Notes under the pieces: generated by a model
Seen by the model: only the letters and a program-made list of their open reading frames with translations
Told to the model about the DNA's origin: nothing
Databases searched by the model: none
Shown here: positions 7,719 to 16,203 of the stretch, piece after piece
Position numbering within the stretch: the stretch's first letter is position 1
How the letters are laid out: each line of letters begins with the position of its first letter
Translations under genes and position numbers: made by a program
Assembly: GCA_039029315.1 (NCBI GenBank)
Contig: JBCCGK010000069.1
Location: 1-64,000, forward strand
DNA from: JBCCCJ01 sp039029315
GTDB taxonomy: Bacteria > Bacteroidota > Bacteroidia > J057
Length of the DNA: 64,000 nt
Direction of reading: 5' to 3'

Positions 7719-9782
7719 ATGAAAAACCATTCTTTCCTCCTCCTCCTCTCCATTTTATGTTGTAGCATTGGCATCACCCCTGCCTGGTCACAAACCATCG
7801 TCGACAGTGATATCAGCAGTGATACCACCTGGACTGTTGCCAATAGTCCCTATCGAATCACTGAATCTATTCAGCTTGACTCGGGGGTAGTCTGGACCAT
7901 AGATCCTGGTGTTACTATCACCGTCGATACCCTGAAAATCATCAGTCTCTATGGAACACTCATTGCACATGGGACCGAAACTGACACCATCCACATAGGC
8001 CTGACAAACGGAACGCTTACAGGTAGTTACAATCCAGATTATCAATGGTTTGGATTCAATCTCCTTGCGGGGGCAGAAATTCAGCTTCAATATGTCAAAG
8101 GGTCTCGCGCAAGAAGAATCGTCAATTATGTTAACGGTGGTCATCCTGCCATAAACTCACATTTCAAACACTGCTTCTTCACGGAGAATCTCTATGGGAT
8201 CAGGGGGCTAAATGCTGGGAATTCTTCTGTTTCTATAGATAGTTGCTTATTCACCAACACTGATGGGCCGATCTTTCCTTGTGATAATGTGGCCATCAAC
8301 CATTGCACATTCAATCATTTTAATACCCCTGTGGTGGCCAGAAATTCCCGAATCAATGGCTGCACATTTCTCAATGACTATTCAGGGGCACTCCTCATGC
8401 AAGCTGGAGGAGAATTAGACTCCTGTTATTTTGATAATCCTGACACCACCAGCACCTTCTATTCCTTTGATCTTGAATTGCCACAGGATACCTCATTGGG
8501 CCTTCCGACCCTTATTCGACGGAATGTCTTTCATACCCCAGAAGCCATGCGCATCTATGGCCCACCTGGAAGCCCGCTGACCATCGAGGACAATGAATTT
8601 TGTTCGCCCGTGCAAAAAGTGGCCTTTCAACTCTACTACAATCAACCCATTAATCTCGCTAACAACTGTTGGTGCGAACAAGATATTCCTTCGATCATAC
8701 AAAAAATACAAGATGACAGTGCGGGTCAATCTGCACCATTTGTGAACATTCTTCCCTTGAACGCAGCATGTGATACAGGTTTTGTCTATCCGGGAGATAC
8801 CAATCACGATCAAGTCGTCGATCATCTGGACATATTTCCGATTGGGCTTCATCATGCGCAAACAGGCCCTCCTAGGGCCTATCCCAGCAACGATTGGTTT
8901 CCGCACTTTGCCAATCCCTGGGGAGATTCCCTGGCTTCAACGGGGGTAGATATCAAACATGCTGACAGCAATGGAGATGGCACCATCAATAAAGACGATA
9001 CATTGGCCATTCACACCAACTTTTCTCTCACCCATACGAGTACCAAAACTACACATAGCAATGGAATCCCACTCTCCCTAGACATGTCCGGTCTGACGAT
9101 CAAACCCGGCGATACTGCCCGCATTCCGATTCATCTGGGATCGACGGATATCCCTGCCAATGAAATCTATGGCTTGGCATTCAGTCTGGAATATGATTCT
9201 ACGATTGTTCTCGGAGGGATGGCCCAACTCAGCTTCCAATCCTCCTGGTTGGGAACCAAAGGCACCGACATGATTTCCTTTATGAAGGAACATGCTGCGG
9301 ACCACCAGATTGATATGTCGATGGTGAGAACCAATCAGATTAACCAGAGTGGGATGGGTCAGATTGGGGAAATTCTATTGGCAATAGATGCAAATGCCAT
9401 GCATGGAGATTCCCTCCGGCTGAGTTTGTCGAATGTGTTTGCGATTGATGCAGAAGAGGCAGAGATTCCACTGGTCGCGGAGCAAGTAGAAACCATCACC
9501 CTGGATACTACCACAACCACCACCACTCTCGCTCTGGAATTGTTTCAGCGCATTCACCTACGACCCAATCCTGTATCCGATCAAGTCTCCATTTCTCTGG
9601 ATCAGGGCAACATCCAGTCCATTCGCCTTCTGAATCTTTCTGGACAGATGCTCTATGTTCAAGCAGACATACAGCGTCAGCAAATTTCACTGGATGTACA
9701 GAGATTCCCTGCCGGCATCTATCTTCTGAACATTCATACCTCCCAGGGGGAGGTGATGAAGAAGCTTGCCATTCATCGGTAA
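7719..9782 (+). CDS. T9SS protein with beta-helix, dockerin-like and cohesin-like modules (paralogue 1)
   Basis: 687 residues from ATG 7719, where a signal peptide starts (the earlier in-frame GTG at 7680 would bury it). Order of parts: right-handed parallel beta-helix (about 30-340, with repeated SCLF/HCTF turns); two EF-hand/dockerin-like calcium loops (DTNHDQVVDHLD near 360 and DSNGDGTINKDD near 416); a cohesin-like beta sandwich (about 450-590); a Thr-rich linker; and a T9SS sorting domain (about 612-687, RPNPVSDQ to KKLAIHR). Beta-helix proteins often bind or cleave polysaccharides, but no catalytic residues could be assigned. Two close paralogues lie at 22928-24994 and 25057-27138. Probable cell-surface location. 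Confidence 0.85.
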   Translation: MKNHSFLLLLSILCCSIGITPAWSQTIVDSDISSDTTWTVANSPYRITESIQLDSGVVWTIDPGVTITVDTLKIISLYGTLIAHGTETDTIHIGLTNGTLTGSYNPDYQWFGFNLLAGAEIQLQYVKGSRARRIVNYVNGGHPAINSHFKHCFFTENLYGIRGLNAGNSSVSIDSCLFTNTDGPIFPCDNVAINHCTFNHFNTPVVARNSRINGCTFLNDYSGALLMQAGGELDSCYFDNPDTTSTFYSFDLELPQDTSLGLPTLIRRNVFHTPEAMRIYGPPGSPLTIEDNEFCSPVQKVAFQLYYNQPINLANNCWCEQDIPSIIQKIQDDSAGQSAPFVNILPLNAACDTGFVYPGDTNHDQVVDHLDIFPIGLHHAQTGPPRAYPSNDWFPHFANPWGDSLASTGVDIKHADSNGDGTINKDDTLAIHTNFSLTHTSTKTTHSNGIPLSLDMSGLTIKPGDTARIPIHLGSTDIPANEIYGLAFSLEYDSTIVLGGMAQLSFQSSWLGTKGTDMISFMKEHAADHQIDMSMVRTNQINQSGMGQIGEILLAIDANAMHGDSLRLSLSNVFAIDAEEAEIPLVAEQVETITLDTTTTTTTLALELFQRIHLRPNPVSDQVSISLDQGNIQSIRLLNLSGQMLYVQADIQRQQISLDVQRFPAGIYLLNIHTSQGEVMKKLAIHR

Positions 9783-9827
9783 GAGATCCGTTTTTCTTCC
9801 ATCATAAAAGAGCCAGTAATTATTTGT

Positions 9828-9857
9828 AAATTGCTGCCTGTCAATCTGATGATGGAT
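9828..9857 (+). promoter_or_regulatory. leader element shared by both sensor kinase genes (copy 1)
   Basis: This 30-nt sequence directly upstream of the first TPR kinase gene (aaattgctgcctg, then tcaatctgatgatggat) is repeated at 12259-12288 upstream of the second kinase gene with a single base change. Its preservation while the kinase coding sequences have diverged suggests a role in transcription or translation initiation. Confidence 0.55.
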
Positions 9858-9861
9858 TCCT

Positions 9862-12009
9862 ATGAAGCGAATGTTGCTCCTTTCTGTTTTGCTCCTACCA
9901 TCTCTGCTTCTAGCCCAAACTGCCCAGGATTCTGTAGATATGCGGCTCCTGGTAGATAGCGCCTACAATCTCCTGTACGTTGATCTAGATTCTGCAAGAG
10001 TATTTGCGCAGGAGGTGATGGGGCAAGCAAAAGCGAAAGGTATGTTTTCTTATGAGATGAATGCCTTGCAAACCATTGGGTTTAGCTATCTTGATTCCTA
10101 TGCCTTTGACAAAGCAATTGCAATCTTCCAAGAAGGATTGAAGCAGGCCAAAGATCGAAAAGATCTTCCAACAGAATCCATTTTTAGCAATTCTCTTGCC
10201 TTGGTCTATGAACAGCAAGGCAAATTGATGGATGCCAAAACCCAGTATATACATTCAATTGAGATCAATAGGCTTGAAGGTGATTCCGTAGGCTTATGCA
10301 TTGGATTGGGTAATCTGGGCAATGTGTATGAAGCCTTGGGAAAACAGGACTCTGCCATTTTGCTGCATAAACAAGCGATGGACATCCGTGAAAAGCGAGG
10401 AGACTCTCGGGTTCACAACAATTATCATAATCTCGGAAGAATTTACCAACAGATGGGGCGCTATGATCTTGCAACAGAATTATATATCAAAGCGATTGAC
10501 AAAAGAATAGAGCTGGAAAAAACCCAATTGGCAGCAGATACCTATAGCAACCTGGGAGGCTTGTTTACAGAACTCCAAAACCATGAGAAGAGCATTTTTT
10601 ACATCAAAAAAGCGGAAACCATCAATAAAAAGCTGAACAATACAGGAAGACTTGCCCAATGTTATTCTCTACAGGGAACCGAGTATCTCCGGATATTCAA
10701 TTATACTGAAGCAGAACAATTGTTTCAAAAAGCCCTTAGCATATATGAGAAATTGGGCGATGTTTATGCAAAGACCACCGACCTACACAACCTTGGGAGT
10801 GTCTATCTGGAGCAAGACCAATTCGAGAAAGCCATTTCTCATTATCAACAATCCATAGACCTCAAAATTCCATCAAACAATGAAAGAGCCTTGCCAGTCA
10901 GTCTGACAGGTTTGGGAAGTGCCTTGAGTCAACAGGGGCGGTATCAGAAAGCAGAAAAGGTCTTGTTGCAAGCAAATGACATGGCCACTGCTCAACACAA
11001 CCTCACGCAGCAGAAGTATGCAGCAGAAATTCTCGCAGAGCATTATGAAAGAGTTGGCAAACTGAAACAATCGCTCCAATACCAGCGTGAAACCAATTTG
11101 CTTAAGGATTCGATCTTTAATCAGGACTATACCAACAAGATGAACCAGCTCTATGTTTCCTTCGAGACAGAACAAACCAAGCGAGAGTTGTTGGAAGAAC
11201 GAATCAAGTCTCAGGAATTGACACAAGCCAAAGTTGAATCTGATTTGATCATAGCGAGGCGAAACACTCAATTATTAGCTTCGTTTGTAGGCTTGAGCTT
11301 ATTGGTGCTAGGAACTGCCTTCTACTCCTACCGTAACAAACAAAGAGAAAAATCAAGAATTGCCCAGGTAACCATTACAGAGCAACAAAAAGGGCTTGCT
11401 GCAGTCATTCATGCGCAGGAAGAGGAACGCAAACGCATCGCGAAGGACTTACATGACGGAATTGTTCAACAATTGGGAGGCTTGAAACTGGGACTTCAAA
11501 AGGTGTTGGCTGACCATCGGGATACTGAGGCAAAAAAAATGATTCATATCCTGGATGATTCTACTCAGGAGCTACGCGCCCTCTCCCATCAGATGATGCC
11601 ACGGGCCTTAAGCAAGTTGGGATTGATTCCCGCCTTGCAGGATCTGTTGGAAAACAGTCTGACTCACACAGGTATCACCTACCGTTTTGAGATATTTGGG
11701 ATGGAAGAGGCAGAGAGATTCACAGAAGGGATCGAAATCAGCCTGTATCGCATTGTTCAAGAGTTGATCAACAATGTCATCAAACACAGTGATGCCAATG
11801 AGGTCGCGATCCAATTTCTGAAAAGCACACACCATCTGGCCTTGATTGTTGAAGATAATGGCAAGGGCTTCAAAGAAGAGCCTATCAAATCAGGCATCGG
11901 CCTGATGAATATCTCCAGCCGACTAGACACGATCGATGGGCAGGTCAATTTTGAGTCCAGCCCGGAAGGTGGAACCCTGGCGACCATTCATATTCCTCTC
12001 TCAACATAA
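9862..12009 (+). CDS. TPR-containing sensor histidine kinase (HisKA_3/NarX type), copy 1
   Basis: The 715-residue protein has a signal peptide (1-19) and a periplasmic array of tetratricopeptide repeats (about 30-420). A coiled coil (about 430-465) leads to one membrane helix (about 471-490). A cytoplasmic HisKA_3 domain follows, with phospho-acceptor His531 in KDLHDGIVQQLG. The GHKL ATPase domain shows the N box (QELINNVIKH, 633-642), DNGKGF and GIGLMNI. It should autophosphorylate and pass phosphate to a NarL-type regulator, most likely the one at 14437-15078. No known ligand domain is visible; the TPRs may sense a protein or envelope component. It is the tandem paralogue of the gene at 12290, separated by a structured 280-bp gap. 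Confidence 0.93.
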   Translation: MKRMLLLSVLLLPSLLLAQTAQDSVDMRLLVDSAYNLLYVDLDSARVFAQEVMGQAKAKGMFSYEMNALQTIGFSYLDSYAFDKAIAIFQEGLKQAKDRKDLPTESIFSNSLALVYEQQGKLMDAKTQYIHSIEINRLEGDSVGLCIGLGNLGNVYEALGKQDSAILLHKQAMDIREKRGDSRVHNNYHNLGRIYQQMGRYDLATELYIKAIDKRIELEKTQLAADTYSNLGGLFTELQNHEKSIFYIKKAETINKKLNNTGRLAQCYSLQGTEYLRIFNYTEAEQLFQKALSIYEKLGDVYAKTTDLHNLGSVYLEQDQFEKAISHYQQSIDLKIPSNNERALPVSLTGLGSALSQQGRYQKAEKVLLQANDMATAQHNLTQQKYAAEILAEHYERVGKLKQSLQYQRETNLLKDSIFNQDYTNKMNQLYVSFETEQTKRELLEERIKSQELTQAKVESDLIIARRNTQLLASFVGLSLLVLGTAFYSYRNKQREKSRIAQVTITEQQKGLAAVIHAQEEERKRIAKDLHDGIVQQLGGLKLGLQKVLADHRDTEAKKMIHILDDSTQELRALSHQMMPRALSKLGLIPALQDLLENSLTHTGITYRFEIFGMEEAERFTEGIEISLYRIVQELINNVIKHSDANEVAIQFLKSTHHLALIVEDNGKGFKEEPIKSGIGLMNISSRLDTIDGQVNFESSPEGGTLATIHIPLST

Positions 12010-12258
12010 GCGGGGAGTTGCCTTGATGAAGCTAGTATTTCTTCTTCAAAACTCTCGTTGGTTCCTGTCGAATAATGCCTGGCAAACTGAGAGACTGTTA
12101 GAGTTTTGTTTGTAGAAATTGTTATAGATCATTTTTTAGACCTTCAAGGCACAAAACAAAAACAGAGGATGAAAGACAAACAGTCTCTTATTTTTTAAAT
12201 TGAAGTGTGACTTTTCAGAACCTGTCAGCTATATTTTTTGTCGAAGAAGCTTTTTTAT
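12010..12258. other. structured spacer between paralogous kinases
   Basis: No gene is seen. The 10-nt arms agagactgtt (12090-12099) and aacagtctct (12179-12188) are perfect inverted copies. Inside them are roughly complementary segments (gttttgtttgt near 12102 and an acaaaacaaaa-type stretch near 12151-12163), and the right arm is followed by a T-rich run (12189-12196). The whole could be a long-loop terminator or attenuator that lowers read-through from kinase 1 into kinase 2 and the response regulator. Confidence 0.45.
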
Positions 12259-12288
12259 AAATTGCTGCCTATCAATCTGATGATGGAT
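12259..12288 (+). promoter_or_regulatory. leader element shared by both sensor kinase genes (copy 2)
   Basis: This is the second copy of the 30-nt element at 9828-9857 (29 of 30 bases equal). It ends one base before the ATG at 12290. It shows that the tandem duplication included the translation start region. Confidence 0.55.
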
Positions 12289-12289
12289 C

Positions 12290-14440
12290 ATGATAAAGTG
12301 TTTGTTCTTCCTCCCAATAGCCCTGATCCCTTTTTTGCTCTCTGCTCAGACAGCCAAGGACTCTTCCGAACTGCAATTGCTGGCAGACAGTGCCTATAAT
12401 TTGCTCTTTACAGATATTCCCGCTGGTCGTCAATTGGCTGAGGAAGTCATAGAGCGTGCGAAGGAAAAAGGCATGAAGGCCTTTGAGTTCAATGCCCTAC
12501 AAACTGTTGGCTACAGTTTTTATTTCAATTATGAATTCGAGCAAGCATTGGAGATTTTCTTCCAGGGCTTGAAAGAGACCCAGGAGCATCAGCGGGAAAA
12601 AGATCAAAGCCCTTTCCATAACGCTATCGGCATCGTCTACGAACAACAAGCCAAATACACGGAATCTATCCATCATTATCGTCAATCCCTTCAGATCGAA
12701 AGGCAAACAAATGACAGCGCATCTATCGGTAGAGCTTTAGGAAATCTGGCCAATGTATATGAAAATCTTGGGAAAGTGGACTCTGCGATTGGGATGCAGA
12801 AAGAAGCCATCATGATTCGAGAAAAAAAGAAGACTGATGCCATCCACAACAATTACAATGGGCTGGGGGTGATCTATCACAGAATGGGTCGATATGATCT
12901 GGCCATTGAGTACTATGTGAAAGCTGCCACGAAACGAAACGAATTGGGAGAACATCTACTTGAAGCCTATACCTATAACAATCTAGGTGTATTGTTCACA
13001 GATCTCAAAAACCATGAAAAATGTATGCTCTACCTGAAAAAGGCAGAAAATATCTATGAGGATCTGGCTAAACCGAGAGAGCTGGCACAAACCTTATCGA
13101 GTCTGGGAACTGAGTTTCAACGAATCTATGAATTTGACAAAGCAGATTCCCTCTTTCGGAAGGCCATTGCTATGCACAAAGAGATCAACAATCGGTATTC
13201 TGAAGCACTCGATTATCACAATCTGGGTGCCTTATATACAGATTGGAATCAATTGGACTCCTCTATTTTTTACTACCAAAAAGCCCGAAAACTGAAAGAA
13301 GAAGACCAAAATGAACAAGGCTTGGTCATCACGCTGGTTGAATTGGGCAATGCCTTAAGTCGAAAATTCAATGGGAAACAGGGAAAAGCTTTGATGTTGC
13401 GAGGAGAAGTCATGGCCAAAGAGCAAGCCAATCTCAGGCAAGTTCAGAATGTAACTGAAAAATTAGGCGAACACTATGAAAGAATTGGAGACCTTCAATT
13501 AGCCTTGGATTACCAGAAAAAAAGCAATGTCTTGAAGGATTCCCTCTTCAATGAGGACTACATTGATAAGATGAATCAGCTATATGTAGCCTTCGAAACC
13601 CAGCAAACCAAGGGCCAATTACTGGAAGAGCAAGTCAAAGCTCAGAAACTGGAAAAGGAAAAAGCAGATGCTGATTTGACAGTTGCGCAACGAACCACAC
13701 AATTGGCCATCGCGATTGGAAGTTTGCTCCTCATTCTGTTGGGAGGAGGATTTGTCATCTATAGACGCAGACAACAGGAAAAAGAGACCATCGCCCAGGT
13801 AAAAATTGCGGAACAACAAAAGGGGCTCGCCGCAGTGATTCAGGCCCAGGAGGAGGAACGCAAACGCATTGCCAAGGATCTTCATGATGGGATTGTGCAA
13901 CAGTTAGGAGGATTGAAACTGGGCTTGCAAAAAGTTCTATCGAGCAATCGTGATTCAGATGCAAAGAAAATGATCCGAATTCTGGATGATTCTACCCAGG
14001 AACTTCGGGAACTCTCTCATCAGATGATGCCACGAGCCTTGAGTGAGTTGGGCCTGATTCCTGCCCTGGAGGATATGTTGGAAAATAGTCTCGCCCATTC
14101 TCCTATCACGTATCACTTTGAGACCTTCGGCATCCAGCAGACGGATCGCTTCAAAGAAAGTATTGAAATCAGCCTGTACAGAATTGTCCAGGAACTCATC
14201 AATAATGTCATCAAACATAGTGGAGCCAGCGAAGTCAACATTCAATTGCTGAAAACCACCGCGAATCTGGCCCTCATTGTTGAGGACAATGGCAAAGGCT
14301 TCAAGCAATCTCCGTCCAAATCCGGCATCGGTTTGATGAATATTTCCAGTCGGCTCGACACCATCAACGGCCAGGTCAATTATGAAGCCAGTCCGGAAGG
14401 TGGGACATTAGCGACCATTCATATCCCTCTCACATCATGA
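12290..14440 (+). CDS. TPR-containing sensor histidine kinase (HisKA_3/NarX type), copy 2
   Basis: This 716-residue paralogue of the preceding kinase has the same order of parts: signal peptide (1-20), TPR array (about 30-425), coiled coil, one membrane helix (about 471-490), HisKA_3 with His532 in KDLHDGIVQQLG, and a GHKL ATPase with intact N, G1 and G2 boxes. The catalytic half is nearly the same as in copy 1, while the TPR half has diverged more, as expected if the two sense different signals but feed one output. Its TGA overlaps the ATG of the response regulator gene by 4 bases (ATGA), so the two are translationally coupled. Confidence 0.93.
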   Translation: MIKCLFFLPIALIPFLLSAQTAKDSSELQLLADSAYNLLFTDIPAGRQLAEEVIERAKEKGMKAFEFNALQTVGYSFYFNYEFEQALEIFFQGLKETQEHQREKDQSPFHNAIGIVYEQQAKYTESIHHYRQSLQIERQTNDSASIGRALGNLANVYENLGKVDSAIGMQKEAIMIREKKKTDAIHNNYNGLGVIYHRMGRYDLAIEYYVKAATKRNELGEHLLEAYTYNNLGVLFTDLKNHEKCMLYLKKAENIYEDLAKPRELAQTLSSLGTEFQRIYEFDKADSLFRKAIAMHKEINNRYSEALDYHNLGALYTDWNQLDSSIFYYQKARKLKEEDQNEQGLVITLVELGNALSRKFNGKQGKALMLRGEVMAKEQANLRQVQNVTEKLGEHYERIGDLQLALDYQKKSNVLKDSLFNEDYIDKMNQLYVAFETQQTKGQLLEEQVKAQKLEKEKADADLTVAQRTTQLAIAIGSLLLILLGGGFVIYRRRQQEKETIAQVKIAEQQKGLAAVIQAQEEERKRIAKDLHDGIVQQLGGLKLGLQKVLSSNRDSDAKKMIRILDDSTQELRELSHQMMPRALSELGLIPALEDMLENSLAHSPITYHFETFGIQQTDRFKESIEISLYRIVQELINNVIKHSGASEVNIQLLKTTANLALIVEDNGKGFKQSPSKSGIGLMNISSRLDTINGQVNYEASPEGGTLATIHIPLTS

Positions 14441-15078
14441 TTCGACTTTTACTCGCCGACGATCACCCCATCATCACACAGGGTCTATCCAACTTACTTG
14501 CGCCTGAGCCCGAGATAGATATTGTTAGTATCTGTGCCAATGGCCTGGAAGTATTGAGTGCGTTGACCCGATATGAGATAGATTTGATCCTGATGGACAT
14601 CGAAATGCCGGAGATGAATGGCTTTGAATGTGCGGAGACTGTTTTGCAAAAATATCCTTCTCAGAAAATTGCCATGCTCACCATGCACAAGGAGAAATCA
14701 CTCATCCAGAAATTTCTTTCTATGGGTGTCAAAGGATATTTTCTCAAGACAGTAGAACAAGATGAGCTGCTTCATGGCATCAAGATGATCCACAAAGGCG
14801 GTGAATATTTCCCCGCTGATGTCACCAAAACTCTGCTCCAGCCTGAAGTGCTCTCCCCTACCCTAAACCAGGACCCACGAATCAAAGACCTATCCACACG
14901 CGAAATCGAGATACTCAAACAGGTCGCCATGGGCATGTCCAATAAGATGATTGCTGAGAAACTCTTCATCAGCCACCGGACTGTCGACACGCACCGGACC
15001 AATCTGATGAAGAAGCTCGATATCCACAATATTGCTGGGCTGATTCGATTTGCCTTTAAGAATCAGTTGGTGGAGTAA
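14437..15078 (+). CDS. NarL/LuxR-family response regulator
   Basis: The 213-residue protein has a receiver domain with acidic pocket (Asp8, Asp9), phospho-acceptor Asp54 in LILMDIEMP, Thr82 and Lys104. The C-terminal LuxR-type helix-turn-helix (about 148-205, LSTREIEILKQVAMGMSNK) binds DNA. It is the likely partner of the two upstream TPR kinases, being overlapped by the second one by 4 bases. Targets are unknown. Length is typical for the family. Confidence 0.95.
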   Translation: MIRLLLADDHPIITQGLSNLLAPEPEIDIVSICANGLEVLSALTRYEIDLILMDIEMPEMNGFECAETVLQKYPSQKIAMLTMHKEKSLIQKFLSMGVKGYFLKTVEQDELLHGIKMIHKGGEYFPADVTKTLLQPEVLSPTLNQDPRIKDLSTREIEILKQVAMGMSNKMIAEKLFISHRTVDTHRTNLMKKLDIHNIAGLIRFAFKNQLVE

Positions 15079-15114
15079 GGCTGGTTTTCTTGGAGGGGAC
15101 CTGTACATTTGGGG

Positions 15115-15927
15115 ATGAGCCTAGTTTGCATTGGAGAAATCAAAGACGGTCAGAGTGCTGCCCAAAACATCAGTCGTATTTGTTTTGAAGAAGATGGCTT
15201 ATTAAAAGATGAGTTTTTGAGCCTGTATCCAGCACTTTTTCAACATGCCGATTATCACGTGGCTATCATTAGAGCACTCGCCAACAAACAAAGTGGATTA
15301 ACTCGTGGAGAATTGATCAGAGAAGCGAAACTAGCAGTAGGTGGACGTGTCACGCAAGTGCTTTCAGAATTGATAGAATCGGGTTTCATCACTGCTTATC
15401 CGGCTTTTGGAAAAAAGAAAAAAGATCAATTATTCCGATTAACAGATGAGTACTCTCTCTTTTATTTGAGGTTTATAGAAAAGAATCGCCTCAATCAGGA
15501 TGCTTGGATGGCACTGAGTCAAACCCAAGCTTACAAAATCTGGTGTGGATACGCTTTTGAAAATGTCTGTCTGAAACATATTCCTCAAATCAAAGCTGCC
15601 TTGGGAATAAGCGGGATATATACATCAGCTTCTTCTTTTTACAAAAAAGGAAACAGTGAGGAAGCAGGTACACAAATAGACTTGTTGATCGATCGCAATG
15701 ACCACATCATTACCCTGATAGAAACTAAATTTCACAATGTTGCTTTTACTGTCTCCAAGGCTTATGCAGAGAAGCTCCGCGAAAAAATTCGAATCTTTCA
15801 GGAAAGTATACAGAGTCCAAAACAGATTTTTTTAACTCTGATTACAAGTTTTGGTTTAAAACAGAACAAGCATAGCATTGGGCTGATTCGCTCAGATTTC
15901 GATATGGATGTGCTGTTTGAGCAATAG
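15115..15927 (+). pseudogene. truncated AAA ATPase/DUF234 protein lacking its ATPase domain
   Basis: The product matches only the C-terminal half of a widespread prokaryotic ATPase family (AAA_14/ATPase_2 followed by a winged helix and DUF234 nuclease-like domain). The start of the reading frame (SLVCIGEIKDGQSAAQNI) corresponds to the point where the ATPase domain normally ends. The winged helix (LTRGELIREAK, about 60-110) and the nuclease-like part (AGTQIDLLIDRNDHI, LIETKF) are intact. Walker A and B are absent here and in the preceding bases, which belong to the response regulator gene. This reads as a 5'-truncated remnant left by a deletion or insertion with its edge at about 15079-15135. 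A short functional protein cannot be excluded, because the frame is open. Confidence 0.7.
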
Positions 15928-16107
15928 AATCTCATGAACATCTCCTTATTGATGTTGAGAGACGCTGATTATTAAGAGCTATTGTGTTGATCTAATCAAA
16001 TTACGGTAAATCCCGTAGCCAATTACGGAACATACGCGATCGCGCTCAGAGGCTCTCTCAGCTAGCTTTGTATCGATGACCACAGAAGCCTGAAGCAGCG
16101 AAAAAAT
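15928..16107. other. intergenic region with possible promoter for the propeller gene
   Basis: No gene is seen. Two attacgg words lie at about 15999-16030. TAGCTTTG at 16063-16070 fits the -7 pattern TAnnTTTG, but no -33 TTG lies at the usual spacing. If used, it would start an RNA of about 125 nt leader that carries the inverted repeats at 16112-16203. Confidence 0.35.
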
Positions 16108-16111
16108 GTTC

Positions 16112-16203
16112 CGCAGAGTGGAATCCCGCCCAATTGCTTTAAGGTTTGGTCATCGACCAAAGGGATCTCCCACTTTGCGTTTACCTCAAATCCTTAAAGC
16201 AAT
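16112..16203 (+). promoter_or_regulatory. nested, mutually exclusive inverted repeats covering a start codon
   Basis: Three complementary pairs are visible. First, cgcagagtggaatccc (16112-16127) is nearly complementary to gggatctcccactttgcg (16162-16179). Second, tttggtc (16145-16151) pairs perfectly with gaccaaa (16155-16161). Third, attgctttaagg (16133-16144) is a perfect 12-bp complement of ccttaaagcaat (16192-16203), which contains the first two bases of the ATG at 16202. Pairs one and three cross each other, so they exclude one another unless a pseudoknot forms. This is either a palindromic dispersed repeat that landed here or a leader that switches start-codon access. Confidence 0.6.
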
